Shown here: positions 15,663 through 23,954 of the stretch, in pieces
Layout: each line of letters opens with the position of its first letter
Numbering within the stretch: position 1 is the first letter of the stretch
NCBI GenBank assembly: GCA_018268995.1
Contig: JAFDVL010000105.1
Location: forward strand, 1 to 38,382
DNA length: 38,382 nucleotides
Direction: 5' to 3'
From: Acidobacteriota bacterium
Lineage (GTDB): Bacteria; Acidobacteriota; Blastocatellia; RBC074
Position numbers and translations under genes: made by a program
The notes under the pieces: generated by a model
Databases searched by the model: none
The model's input: only the letters and a program-made list of their open reading frames with translations
Told to the model about the DNA's origin: nothing

Positions 15663-17449
15663 TCGCGGGAAAAATACATCACGTCAATGGGCGTCGCCTG
15701 ACATTGCACCGTATTTCGCAGCGTTCCCGTCGTCGCTTCCCAAAACTTCACCGTGCCATCGGCATGCGCCGTAGCGACCCTATTCAAATGCGGTTCATAA
15801 CCAATGGCGGTGTGCGGCGGAACGGCAAATGAAAATTGTTTCTCCCCGGAACGCAAGCTCACAGATTCCACGTTTTCCCCTTCACACATTTGCACCGGAA
15901 AATCGTTTTCCAGCCAGAGGGGATACACATGTTGTCGGGAGGAAAACTCCATCGAGTTTAGTAACCGGCCCGTTTTCGCATCCCACAAATCAGCTGTCGT
16001 TTGGCTCCCCCCACCCACAAAGTTGTCGTGATCGTAGAATCCCAATCCGCCGTACTCTGCCGAAGCAGAATGCTTCAGGGTAACGGTCTTGGGATTACAT
16101 AGCCCCCATAAATATTGCCACTCGAACCCGCGTAAATCTTCTTGCCCCGCTTGTGGCAACCAACCGTCAAGCGTTTCGCGCATCCGCGACAAATTACCGA
16201 GTTCCCAATCCTGCAATGCCTGATTCATTTGCGTAGCATACAACTCGCGCCGCTGTTTTCGCGCCTGTTCGCGCGCGACTGATGCCTGCCAAAGTGCCAC
16301 AATTGCCACCGTCACCAACGTTAATAACAACAAGGTTGCAAGCGTCACGGTGAGTTTATGCCGCCGCACAAATTTGCCCAGGCGATAGCCGGTCGTCGGT
16401 TTACGCGCCAACACCGTTTTGCCCGCCAGATAGGCATCCAAATCGGCTTTGAATTGTGCCACCGATTCGTAACGATGCTGTGGCTCTTTGTGCATCGCCA
16501 TCAGCACGATGTTTTCCAGCTCGTCGCCGAGATTCGGCTTATCCGGCTCCACTTCCGTCACCACACGCGAGATTTCGTGTAGCAGTGGCGTTTTGAAGCG
16601 ATAAGGTTTGCGCCCGGTCAGGATTTCATAGAGCACTACGCCCAGGCTATACACATCCGTCGCGGTTGTGATCGGTTGATTGTTGAGTTGTTCCGGGCTG
16701 GCGTATTCCGGCGTGAGCGGCAGTTGCGTGTGCGTTAAGGCTAAGGACGCTTCGTTTTGTTCGAGCAATTTGGCAATCCCGAAATCCAGCAGCTTCGGCC
16801 TGCCATCGTTGGTGACGAGAATATTGCCCGGCTTCAAATCGCGGTGAATCACCAGGTTCTGATGCGCAAATTGCACCGCTTCACAGACTGCATGAAAGAG
16901 CTGCAACCGTTCGGGAAGCGAGCGCTGCCGACAATACTGCGTGATCGGCACACCTGCGATGTATTCCATCACAAGGTAATGCCAGCCGTCTTCCGTCACG
17001 CCGCCATCCAGCAGCCGCGCGATGTTCGGATGTTCGAGCCGCGCCAGAATCTGGCGTTCCTGCTGAAACCGGAGGAGGATTTCTTCGCTGCCGAGACCGG
17101 GCCAGACGAGCTTGATGGCAACGTGTTTCTCAAACGCCTGATCGGCGCGATACGCAAGAAATACCGCGCCCATTCCCCCACGCCCCAATTCGCGGATCAC
17201 CTGATACGCCCCGATGCGACGACCAAGCGCCGCATCGGAGTTCATGGCTGGGGACGAATCGTTGACAAGCGGAGGTACTGCGAGAAATTCGTCGGCCTCG
17301 TCGTGTAACCGCAGGAGTTTTTGTACCTCCGCCAACAAACCGTCATCGCCCGCACAAGCCTCAGTCAGAAAGCGTTCACGCGCGGCTGGCGCAAGGTCGA
17401 ACGCCGCATCGAAGAGGTCTTTGATTTGTTGTGTAGCTTCCGCCGCCAT
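15563..17449 (-). CDS. Membrane Ser/Thr protein kinase with WD40 start (frame broken at 3-prime end)
   Basis: This Hanks-type kinase has its domain at about residues 82-345: glycine loop ELGRGGMGAVF, VAIK lysine 113, catalytic HRDLKPGN (202-209), DFG 222-224, and PEYASPEQL in the activation segment. A single transmembrane helix (about 366-387, LTVTLATLLLLTLVTVAIV) separates a cytosolic kinase from an exported part, which starts with WD40-like blades (TTADLWDAKTGRLL, GTVKFWEATTGTL). The preferred start is ATG 17449 because MAAEATQQIKDLFDAAFDL matches the usual N-terminus; the frame also opens at a GTG at 17467. Translation stops at 15563 while WD40 coding continues in another frame. The pairing of such kinases with ECF sigma factors is common in this phylum, and one is encoded 1.2 kb away. 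Confidence 0.85.
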   Translation of the reverse strand: MAAEATQQIKDLFDAAFDLAPAARERFLTEACAGDDGLLAEVQKLLRLHDEADEFLAVPPLVNDSSPAMNSDAALGRRIGAYQVIRELGRGGMGAVFLAYRADQAFEKHVAIKLVWPGLGSEEILLRFQQERQILARLEHPNIARLLDGGVTEDGWHYLVMEYIAGVPITQYCRQRSLPERLQLFHAVCEAVQFAHQNLVIHRDLKPGNILVTNDGRPKLLDFGIAKLLEQNEASLALTHTQLPLTPEYASPEQLNNQPITTATDVYSLGVVLYEILTGRKPYRFKTPLLHEISRVVTEVEPDKPNLGDELENIVLMAMHKEPQHRYESVAQFKADLDAYLAGKTVLARKPTTGYRLGKFVRRHKLTVTLATLLLLTLVTVAIVALWQASVAREQARKQRRELYATQMNQALQDWELGNLSRMRETLDGWLPQAGQEDLRGFEWQYLWGLCNPKTVTLKHSASAEYGGLGFYDHDNFVGGGSQTTADLWDAKTGRLLNSMEFSSRQHVYPLWLENDFPVQMCEGENVESVSLRSGEKQFSFAVPPHTAIGYEPHLNRVATAHADGTVKFWEATTGTLRNTVQCQATPIDVMYFSRDWQTIFTRPASGEWRMRDLRQGTYIKRSRPKLL

Positions 17450-17480
17450 ACAAGCATTGACTAGCACAAACGGATGAGAG

Positions 17481-17705
17481 TTAAAAGTTCAGCACCAGCC
17501 CGAATGAATTTGCCCCTTTGCCCGTCGTGCCGTACATCTGAACCGCTTTGATCTGCAATGTCACCTTTGCCCGACCGGTTGAATCGAACGACTGCGGTGA
17601 TTCGGACGCAGCACATTCAGGAAATTGCCGTGCTTGAGCTAAAGCGAAAATCCTCTTTCCAATTTGGCTGAAGCCTCTACAAACAAGCCTCTCTACCCAC
17701 TATCA
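17481..17705 (-). pseudogene. Possible 3-prime remnant of an outer-membrane-protein gene
   Basis: A start-less frame on the minus strand is open from a TAG near 17706 to a TAA at 17481-17483. Its last 30 residues read like a beta-barrel end: TGRAKVTLQIKAVQMYG, then GANSFGLVLNF with a C-terminal phenylalanine. No ATG, GTG or TTG at a suitable place and no upstream barrel were found, so if real it is the stump of a gene whose 5-prime part has been lost. The match is by pattern only and could be chance. Confidence 0.22.
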
Positions 17706-17743
17706 AGAAAATGATTTTCTGGCAAAGATCAGAACGAGGATGC

Positions 17744-17857
<114 letters not shown>

Positions 17858-17948
17858 TCGCGCGGCAACAAAGATTCTTTTTCTCAAAACCTATAGCTAA
17901 CGTGAGTGGCAATTCAGACCCAACACTCAACTCGAAACCGCATCGTTG

Positions 17949-18446
17949 TCACACGCTTTGCCCGCGCCGAATTTTCGCTTCGATGTAGGGCTGAAAGTAG
18001 CCTTGATAGCGTTGCTGTAGCGCGTGCATTTCCCAATCGCTGCCCGTCACGCGTTGCCGACAACACCACGTACCGCAATGGCAATCCCATGCGCCAAAAT
18101 GAAAGGGTAAACACATGGCAAGGTCAAAAGTGATTTGTTCTCCTGGCAAAATAGACCGCATCGCCACCAGTTCAGTCGCACGGCGAAACCCTGCATTCGG
18201 ATCGCAGGAATGCTGAAAGCAATCTCCGCCCAACTCAGGACAGCTCAAATAAACATACACCAGCGGGTCAGGAATCTCATTGACAGAGGCCTCGTCAAAA
18301 GAGCACTCCACAGAATTTTTTTGGCAATCCCAAAGGCACTCATTGGGCGCGATTTGCGCTACGGCGTAGATGCTGCATGTTCCGGTCGTACTTTCTCGCC
18401 GCTCGGCTTTGGGCGTAAGCCAGTACTCACAACGTTTGCTACGCAT
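17949..18446 (-). CDS. SET-domain protein (putative protein-lysine methyltransferase)
   Basis: The start is set by AAGGAGGAAAC directly before ATG 18446, giving 165 residues. SET hallmarks are visible: the pseudoknot motif QHSCDPNAGF (residues 78-87; the core HSCDPN is 79-84), a following MRSILPGEQITFDLA (the SET-C strand, with F-D-L in place of the usual D-Y), and a post-SET-like cysteine cluster DCHCGTWCCR (121-130) that would bind zinc with C81. SET enzymes transfer methyl groups from S-adenosylmethionine to lysines. The N-terminal GxG motif is degenerate (TGTCSIYA), so activity is uncertain. It is divergent from the ECF sigma gene across 269 bp. Its target is unknown; small SET proteins are scattered in environmental bacteria. 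Confidence 0.75.
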   Translation of the reverse strand: MRSKRCEYWLTPKAERRESTTGTCSIYAVAQIAPNECLWDCQKNSVECSFDEASVNEIPDPLVYVYLSCPELGGDCFQHSCDPNAGFRRATELVAMRSILPGEQITFDLAMCLPFHFGAWDCHCGTWCCRQRVTGSDWEMHALQQRYQGYFQPYIEAKIRRGQSV

Positions 18447-18715
18447 GTTTCCTCCTTTGCACTTCGCTTGCCTCGGCCAGGTAGAGGTGAGCCAATCGCC
18501 AGAATGATCCACGTTGCTTTGTTCATGCCGTGTGTCGTTGAAAATTTTCCCAACGATTCATGATTCGGATTCACGCGGCAAAAGCGGACAAGCAAAGATG
18601 ATTTTTTCGCCCTTCGGTCTCTCGGCTTCGGATTTTGGGACGTTGCGCGTATATTTTCCTGGTGACCTGCATCAGATCAGGTACAGCAATTGAACCCTCT
18701 ACCGAAAGCGATGTT

Positions 18716-19318
18716 ATGAAAACTTCTCCTCTCTCTGATGGTGTGGAAATCACCCAACTTCTCAAACGCCATCAGAGCGGCGACCCCGACGCGCTGCATC
18801 AGCTCATCCCGCAGGTTTATCACGAACTTCGTCGTCTGGCGCAATATCACCTGAAAGCGCGCGGCGGCATTACGTTGCAACCGACCGATCTGGTACACGA
18901 AGCGTATTTGCATCTCTTCGACGGGCAGCCAATAGAGTGGCAAAATCGGGCGCATTTCTTTCACACTATCGGACAGCAAATGCGCTGGCTGGTGGTGGAT
19001 CACGCGCGACAGGCAGCAGCACAAAAACGCGGCGGACAACAAGCCAAATTGTCGTTGGAAGAAATTTCTGAGGCCGGGATGTCGAGCAACATCAACGTAG
19101 ATTTGCTGGCGCTGGAGGAGGCGCTCAGTCGTTTGGAAGTGTTGTATCCGCGCGTGGGCAAGGTGGTCGAGTTGCGTTATTTTGTCGGCTTGAATGAAAT
19201 GCAAACCGCCGAGGTGCTGGAACTTTCTGACCGACAGGTGCGGCGCGATTGGGCGTTTGCGAAATGCTGGTTGCTGGATCAATTGCAATCGCGCTCCACG
19301 GTTGTGCTGTCGGCTTGA
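18716..19318 (+). CDS. ECF-type RNA polymerase sigma factor (TIGR02999 family)
   Basis: The 200-residue protein matches the acidobacterial ECF family: ITQLLKRHQSGDPDALHQLIP at the start, YHELRRLAQYHL, region 2 LQPTDLVHEAYLHLF and WQNRAHFFHTIGQQMRWLVVDHAR, a linker QKRGGQQAKLSLEE, and region 4 VVELRYFVGLNEMQTAEVLELSDRQVRRDWAFAKCWL. The open frame extends upstream to an ATG at 18635, but the family starts near MKTSPLSDGVEI, so ATG 18716 is preferred; no strong Shine-Dalgarno helps decide. No anti-sigma gene is adjacent. Such sigma factors often sit beside Ser/Thr kinase-WD40 genes, as here, which suggests kinase-linked control. Confidence 0.9.
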   Translation: MKTSPLSDGVEITQLLKRHQSGDPDALHQLIPQVYHELRRLAQYHLKARGGITLQPTDLVHEAYLHLFDGQPIEWQNRAHFFHTIGQQMRWLVVDHARQAAAQKRGGQQAKLSLEEISEAGMSSNINVDLLALEEALSRLEVLYPRVGKVVELRYFVGLNEMQTAEVLELSDRQVRRDWAFAKCWLLDQLQSRSTVVLSA

Positions 19319-19397
19319 CTCTGCTTGCTTGCTTGCCTGACACTGTGCGCGTCCTGTTCACATATCAAATCAATGCCATCCACCAGGAGGACGCGAG

Positions 19398-20321
19398 ATG
19401 AATCTTTCCCGTCGTGATTTTGTGCAATTCAGCGCTGCAAGTTTGACCGCTGCGGCTTTCGCTAAACCGCAGTCCTTGCTCGCCTACGCCGCCGGTAAAA
19501 ACGCCAAATTCAAACTTTCAGCTCCCGATTGGAGCTTGCGCAAAGAAGCCAAGCTCGACGCCGTAGCCTTGTCAAAAAACATCGGGTTCTCTGGCGTGCA
19601 AATCAGCATCGGCCACGGGGCCAGAGGCGAAACCATCAGCAAATTACCGCTCAGCGATCCGGCGTTGCAAAAACAGTATTTGGACGAAGCCAAAAAACAA
19701 AACATCCGCATCACGTCGCTTTGCTTGGAAATCATGCACGTCAACGGCCTGAAATCTGATCCGCTCGGCGAAAAGTGGCTGGCCGAATCCATTCCGATTG
19801 CGAAAGCGTTGGGCGTGCAAGTCATTCTCGTTCCCTTCTTTGGCAAATGGGCAATCAAGGAAAAAGCCGAACAGGAACGTGTGGCCGACATCATGCGCAA
19901 CGTCGCGCCACAAGCGGAAAAGCTCGGCGTGATTCTGGGTCTGGAAGACACCATCTCGGCGCGTGAAAATGTCGCGATTATGGAGCGCAGCAAATCTTCC
20001 GCCGTTTCGACCTACTACGATGTCGGCAACTCATCGAAGGAAGGCTATGACGTGATCGAAGAGATTCGCTGGCTCGGCAAAAGCCGCATCTGCGAGGTGC
20101 ATTTGAAGGAAACGCCGTGGGAAAAATATCTGGGCGAAGGCAAGATCATCAACTTCCCTGCCGTGATTGACACGCTCGCTGAGATTGGCTTTGACAAATG
20201 GGCACAGCTCGAAACCTCGTGTCCGAGCAACAATGTCGCCGCTGATTTCGGACGCAATCTGAAATTCGTGCAGGATTTGGTGACGAAGCGCAATACGAAA
20301 GGCTCGGCAGTCAAAGGATAA
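19398..20321 (+). CDS. Tat-exported sugar phosphate isomerase/epimerase-like TIM barrel
   Basis: The 307-residue protein starts MNLSRRDFVQFSAAS, a twin-arginine signal, with AGGAGG 8-13 nt upstream of the ATG. The body is a xylose-isomerase-like TIM barrel: NIGFSGVQISIGHG, RITSLCLEIMH, GVQVILVPFF, LGVILGLEDT, STYYDVGNS, CEVHLKETPW and KWAQLETSCPS. The acidic and histidine residues in the GLEDT, YDVGN, EVHLKE and QLETS strands are the usual metal ligands. Exported members of this family are common in Acidobacteriota and Planctomycetota and are usually found near sugar oxidoreductases; a Gfo/Idh/MocA gene is at the far right of this window but not adjacent. The substrate is unknown. Confidence 0.83.
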   Translation: MNLSRRDFVQFSAASLTAAAFAKPQSLLAYAAGKNAKFKLSAPDWSLRKEAKLDAVALSKNIGFSGVQISIGHGARGETISKLPLSDPALQKQYLDEAKKQNIRITSLCLEIMHVNGLKSDPLGEKWLAESIPIAKALGVQVILVPFFGKWAIKEKAEQERVADIMRNVAPQAEKLGVILGLEDTISARENVAIMERSKSSAVSTYYDVGNSSKEGYDVIEEIRWLGKSRICEVHLKETPWEKYLGEGKIINFPAVIDTLAEIGFDKWAQLETSCPSNNVAADFGRNLKFVQDLVTKRNTKGSAVKG

Positions 20322-20356
20322 ATTCTGGGGTAAAAGTAGCCCGGTTCATTCTTTTC

Positions 20357-20458
20357 CATATTCCATATTCCATTTTTGATTTTTCATTCGGCATCGGTTG
20401 GGACTTTGCCAACAACAATGAAAAATGAAAATTGGTAAATGGAATATGGAATATGAAA
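20357..20458. repeat. Inverted pair of 7-bp tandem arrays
   Basis: The left arm (20357-20391) has exact 7-bp steps: CATATTC, CATATTC, CATTTTT, GATTTTT, CATTCGG. The right arm (20417-20458) also has 7-bp steps: AATGAAA, AATGAAA, ATTGGTA, AATGGAA, TATGGAA, TATGAAA. The arms are inverted copies; the right one carries one extra 7-bp unit, which accounts for the offset between them. The loop is about 25 bp. The right arm overlaps the first in-frame ATG (20425) of the next gene, so that ATG is unlikely to be the start. Confidence 0.88.
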
Positions 20459-20490
20459 TGGTCAAATCGTTTTTGTTCGCTACTGAACAT

Positions 20491-21687
20491 ATGAAATTTG
20501 CGCTCTTGCTTTTACTCTCGCTTCCGGTGTTGGCGCAGGACTGGCCGGAATTTCGCGGGCCGTCTGGTCAGGGCCACGCAACCGAACGAGGGCTGCCACT
20601 GACGTGGAGCGAAAGCCAACACATTAAATGGAAAACTGTGATTCCCGGCAAAGGCTGGTCTTCGCCCGCGATTCAGGGCGACCGCATCTGGCTGACGACC
20701 GCGACCGAAGACGGCAAGTCGTTGCGTGCGCTTTGCGTGGATCGCAACACCGGGGCCATTCAGCAAAACATAGAAGTTTTTCGGTTGAAATCGGCGGCAA
20801 CCACACACGCGAAAAACTCGCACGCTTCGCCGACGCCTGTGTTGGAAGGCGACAAAATCTATGTGCATTTCGGCGCGATGGGTACGGCGTGCCTCAACAC
20901 CGCAGGCGAAATCCTCTGGAAAACCAAACTCGAATACGACAACGGGCAACACGGCCCCGGCGGCTCTCCGGTGCTTTACGATAATCTGCTCATTGTGAAT
21001 TGCGACGGGCAGAGCGAACAATTTGTCGTCGCGCTCGACAAAGCAACGGGCAAAGTTCGCTGGCGCAAATATCGGCAGGGCGCGCAAGCATACGCCACAC
21101 CGCTCGTCGTACGCTTGCCTGCGGGCGATCAAGTCATCAGCATCGGCGCGTTTCGCACGTTCGCGTATGAGCCACGCACCGGCAAAGAGATTTGGAATGT
21201 GTCGTACGGCGAAGGATTTTCAAATGTGCCTCGTCCGGTGTTTGGGCACGGGCTAACGTTCATCTGTACAGGCTTCATGCAACCGTCATTATTGGCTGTG
21301 CGTGTGGACGGGCGTGGCGATGTTACCAAATCGCACGTTGCCTGGACGCTCAAACGCGGCGTGTCGCTGACGCCTTCGCCGTTGCTCGTCGGAGATGAGC
21401 TATATCTGGTCAGCGACAACGGCATCGCTACGTGTTTGGACGCGAAAACCGGCGCGACGCATTGGCAAATGCGGATTGGCGGCAATCATTCGGCGTCACC
21501 GCTCTATGCCGATGGGCGCATTTATTTCCTGAGCGAAGAAGGCGAATCCGTCGTGATCGCGCCGGGAAAAACCTTCCAAAAACTCGCCACCAATCAACTC
21601 GATGGTGCAACGCTGGCTTCGATAGCAGTGTCGAATGGTTCACTTTTCATTCGCAGTCAAACGCATCTGTATCGGCTCAGCAATTAG
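20491..21687 (+). CDS. Secreted PQQ-type beta-propeller protein
   Basis: The chosen start, ATG 20491, gives MKFALLLLLSLPVLAQDW, a short signal peptide and 398 residues. An in-frame ATG at 20458 is possible; the one at 20425 lies inside a repeat. The body has PQQ-like propeller repeats: DWPEFRGPSGQGHA at the start (the usual opening of this family), GEILWKTKLEYDNG, ATGKVRWRKYRQG, TGKEIWNVSYGEG, GVSLTPSPLLVGDELYLVSDNG, AKTGATHWQMRIGGN and SPLYADGRIYFLSEEG. Such proteins resemble BamB or non-enzymatic PQQ-propeller proteins; no quinoprotein dehydrogenase catalytic set was recognised. It may pair functionally with the upstream exported TIM barrel, from which it is 170 bp away. Confidence 0.82.
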   Translation: MKFALLLLLSLPVLAQDWPEFRGPSGQGHATERGLPLTWSESQHIKWKTVIPGKGWSSPAIQGDRIWLTTATEDGKSLRALCVDRNTGAIQQNIEVFRLKSAATTHAKNSHASPTPVLEGDKIYVHFGAMGTACLNTAGEILWKTKLEYDNGQHGPGGSPVLYDNLLIVNCDGQSEQFVVALDKATGKVRWRKYRQGAQAYATPLVVRLPAGDQVISIGAFRTFAYEPRTGKEIWNVSYGEGFSNVPRPVFGHGLTFICTGFMQPSLLAVRVDGRGDVTKSHVAWTLKRGVSLTPSPLLVGDELYLVSDNGIATCLDAKTGATHWQMRIGGNHSASPLYADGRIYFLSEEGESVVIAPGKTFQKLATNQLDGATLASIAVSNGSLFIRSQTHLYRLSN

Positions 21688-21710
21688 ATCCGTTTCAGTT
21701 TCGTGTATGA

Positions 21711-22103
21711 CGTGTCAGTAGCTCGCGCGTGAGCAAGGGCGGGCATAGATAAGGGCAGCCCTTGCTCACACCTTGTCATTACCTAGTTTTTTGCACGAAC
21801 TCAGCCCGCGAATGCGGGCGACAGCATAAAGCCTGGGGTGGAGGCGTCAGCTGGAACCCCAGGTAATGCGTGGCACAATGCGCTAGCCCGCGATAGCGGG
21901 CGATAGCCACAGCGCTTGTTTGCACATTCTGTCGCCTGCTTCGCAGGCTACCTGTCAATCACTGCATCTTTCCTGGGATTCGCGCTCATCGCGCTTCACC
22001 CCAGGCTTTATGCTGTCGCCCGCATTCGCAGGCTGATAAACGCCTCAGCCAATGTGTAAAAAAACTGGGTAATGACAAGGCTCACGCGCGGGCTACTGAC
22101 ACG
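21711..22103. repeat. Composite foldback cluster of palindromic repeats (about 390 bp)
   Basis: Three blocks repeat in mirror order. 21711-21734 pairs with 22080-22103 (24 bp, one mismatch). 21771-21796 pairs with 22054-22080 (about 26 bp, few differences). 21803-21840 pairs with 21997-22034 (38 bp, one mismatch). The left arm also carries a perfect 12-bp hairpin, GTGAGCAAGGGC / GCCCTTGCTCAC (21729-21740, 21758-21769), absent from the right arm. The centre holds further small palindromes such as AGCCCGCGATAGCGGGC and CCTGGGGT / ACCCCAGG. It is non-coding and lies between the PQQ-propeller and DUF2306 genes. Confidence 0.88.
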
Positions 22104-22124
22104 GGTGGTTGTTGTTTTTTTCAT
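22008..22124 (-). pseudogene. Short frame with a strong Shine-Dalgarno running into the foldback cluster
   Basis: On the minus strand AGGAGGTGGAGAAAATT precedes ATG 22124, a very good ribosome site. The frame begins MKKTTTTR, then enters the outer arm of the foldback cluster after about 7 codons and continues for 38 codons to a stop at 22008. The coding after the start is repeat-derived. This may be the surviving 5-prime end of a gene whose body was replaced when the cluster arrived, or a chance site. Confidence 0.3.
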
Positions 22125-22317
22125 AATTTTCTCCACCTCCTGATTAAAACTCCTCGCCCATTTCGCGTTATGGGGTAGACGAAATTCCAGGCAGGCTGCG
22201 CTGCCTTCGTCAACAAAAATTCTGCGCTTTTGTAGCGGTGACTCCGTTGCAAGGGTGAGGTCTGCCACCAGGTAATTGAACGACAACGCTGTTTCTTTAA
22301 GAGCAAAGGAGTTGCGA

Positions 22318-22992
22318 ATGAAAGCAAAATTCAATGCAAAGCATGTGGTCTTCTCCGTGATTGCGATGATGACGGTCTATGTAATGTTTCATAACGAACG
22401 CTTTGTGATCCAGCCAGAAAATCCAGCTTGGCAACATTACGCACCGTTCAAATGGTGGTTGCTGCCGCACGCAATTGCCGGGACACTGATGTATTTGTCG
22501 GCTCCGCTGCAATTTTCAGAGCGATTGCGGAAGCGATTCCCTACGTTGCACCGCATTGGAGGACGGCTGTATGTGCTCAGCGTTTTCATCGTCGGCCCAA
22601 CCGGCGCGTACATTCAATACTTTGAAGAACGAATGGGCTTTCCGCGCTCCTTTACGGTGTTGGCTGTCGTTGATGCAGCGCTTTTGATGGGCACGACGCT
22701 GCTCGCGTTCGTGTTCGCGTATCGGCGAAAGATTGCCCAGCACCGCCAGTGGATGATCCGCAGCTATGCCGTGGCGCTTGTGTTTGTGGAAGTGCGTTTT
22801 GTTCTGGGCGTGACAGGATGGGAGCAGTTGGGTGTCGAGATGGTGCAAGCTGTCATTTGGTCGTGTCTGGCGCTGGCGCTGCTCTTTGCCGATCTGGCCA
22901 ATCACTGGACGGAACTCAGCACCCTCTGGCGAACCCCAATGAAAGCCGCAATGCCATCAGAAACTCTTGCAAGAATTGCCGAGCCGGTCTAA
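22318..22992 (+). CDS. DUF2306 family integral membrane protein
   Basis: ATG 22318 is preferred because AAAGGAG lies 7-13 nt upstream (22305-22311); the frame also opens at a TTG at 22276. The 224-residue product has several hydrophobic helices (VVFSVIAMMTVYVMF; WWLLPHAIAGTLMYLSAPLQF; LYVLSVFIVGPTGAYI; FTVLAVVDAALLMGTTLLAFVFAY; SYAVALVFVEVRFVLGV; AVIWSCLALALLFADLA) and the DUF2306 signature RFPTLHRIGGRLYVLS plus AQHRQWMIRSYA, whose histidines could bind haem or metal. Function is not established for the family. It stands alone, convergent with the hypothetical gene at 23251 across a terminator. Confidence 0.82.
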   Translation: MKAKFNAKHVVFSVIAMMTVYVMFHNERFVIQPENPAWQHYAPFKWWLLPHAIAGTLMYLSAPLQFSERLRKRFPTLHRIGGRLYVLSVFIVGPTGAYIQYFEERMGFPRSFTVLAVVDAALLMGTTLLAFVFAYRRKIAQHRQWMIRSYAVALVFVEVRFVLGVTGWEQLGVEMVQAVIWSCLALALLFADLANHWTELSTLWRTPMKAAMPSETLARIAEPV

Positions 22993-23181
22993 CGGGAACG
23001 CGGCCTGCGTACAGGAAAGCAGACCGCCGGTTCGTTTACGGAGAGCGGTCTTATTGACAACCAGCGCCGCGACAAATTTCAATTTGTGATGGCTAACGCA
23101 ACAACGTGCGGTCCGAATTTGTCAGCCGCCTGTAAAGAAATGTAAATGCGGTGAGAGGATCGCTCAGCAAGCAGAAAAACA

Positions 23182-23223
23182 GGGGCAGAAAAAACGCCAT
23201 GCCGTCAGCATTTTTTCTGCCCC
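23182..23223. terminator. Bidirectional rho-independent terminator
   Basis: GGGGCAGAAAAAA (23182-23194) and its perfect complement TTTTTTCTGCCCC (23211-23223) flank a 16-nt loop. The A-run on one side and T-run on the other allow termination on either strand. It lies between the convergent DUF2306 and hypothetical genes, where a two-way terminator is expected. Confidence 0.7.
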
Positions 23224-23250
23224 AATTTTCTTGTCAGTAAATGATTCGCG

Positions 23251-23844
23251 CTATTTCGCGGCAGGCGGTGGCGCAGTAGGCGTAATCATGATGTGCGCGC
23301 CCGGCGTTCCGGCATCCATCAACCACGGCTCGCCGCGTTTGGATTTGGTGGACAAGCCCGTAGATTCTGCTGTCGCATACGGCACATAAATCACCCAGCG
23401 GACAGAACCTTCAATTACTTTCCCGCTCGCCGCATCGTAGTTTTTGCCCGACAAAACATACAGCATGCGCGGTTCTTTCGGCATCTTCAGTTTGCCTTCC
23501 TTGATCTCTTTCCAGCGATAGTTTTCGTTGCGCGCATTGCCGCTAATCCCTTGTGCCGTCAACTCGCGCCCGCGTGCCATGTAGGGTTCCAGGTCTTTGT
23601 GATAGCACGATGCACTGAACCGCGCGGCTTTGGGATCGCTGGCGAGGCAAATCATATCGCCCGTGCCTTTGCGCAGTTCTTTTAACTTGCCGTCTTCGCC
23701 ATAGCCCAAGACACCTGCGCCCGCGCGTAATTCTTCCGGCAAGGCCAACACAGAAGCCGCGAGTTGTTCGTCTGCGGATGGAATTGTTTGTGCAGAAGCA
23801 GAAATTGAAAGTAGTACCAGGGAAAGCAAAACAAAGTTTTTCAT
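23251..23844 (-). CDS. Hypothetical secreted protein
   Basis: The 197-residue protein is not recognised. GGAGGATCATCAA precedes the ATG. A clear signal peptide (MKNFVLLSLVLLSISASAQ) is cleaved near residue 19. The mature part has a regular pattern with LALPEELRAGAGVLGYGEDG, MICLASDP, ASCYHKDLEPYMARGRELTAQG and RWVIYVPYATAESTGL, and ends in a proline-alanine tail TAPPPAAK. Two cysteines (in MICLA and ASCYH) may form a disulphide. It lies 110 bp after the DUF1501 gene in the same direction and may be the last gene of that unit, or have its own promoter in the gap. Confidence 0.7.
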   Translation of the reverse strand: MKNFVLLSLVLLSISASAQTIPSADEQLAASVLALPEELRAGAGVLGYGEDGKLKELRKGTGDMICLASDPKAARFSASCYHKDLEPYMARGRELTAQGISGNARNENYRWKEIKEGKLKMPKEPRMLYVLSGKNYDAASGKVIEGSVRWVIYVPYATAESTGLSTKSKRGEPWLMDAGTPGAHIMITPTAPPPAAK

Positions 23845-23897
23845 TTGATGATCCTCCGAATTCGTTTATTACCAAGGAACAACAGAGCCTCGTACAA

Positions 23898-23939
23898 TGC
23901 CTCTCGGCGATCCTCTGCGCGATCTCTGCGGCTCTGCGG
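23898..23939. repeat. Degenerate tandem repeat (CTCTGCGG-like)
   Basis: Imperfect direct units follow each other: CCTCTCGGCGAT, CCTCTGCGCGAT, CTCTGCGG, CTCTGCGG, with spacing of 12 then 8 bp. CAGAGCC at 23883-23889 and GGCTCTG at 23930-23936 can pair. Unlike the other tandem arrays in this window, no full inverted partner is seen. It lies between the DUF1501 gene and the hypothetical gene. Confidence 0.65.
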
Positions 23940-23954
23940 TGAAAAATATCGAAA

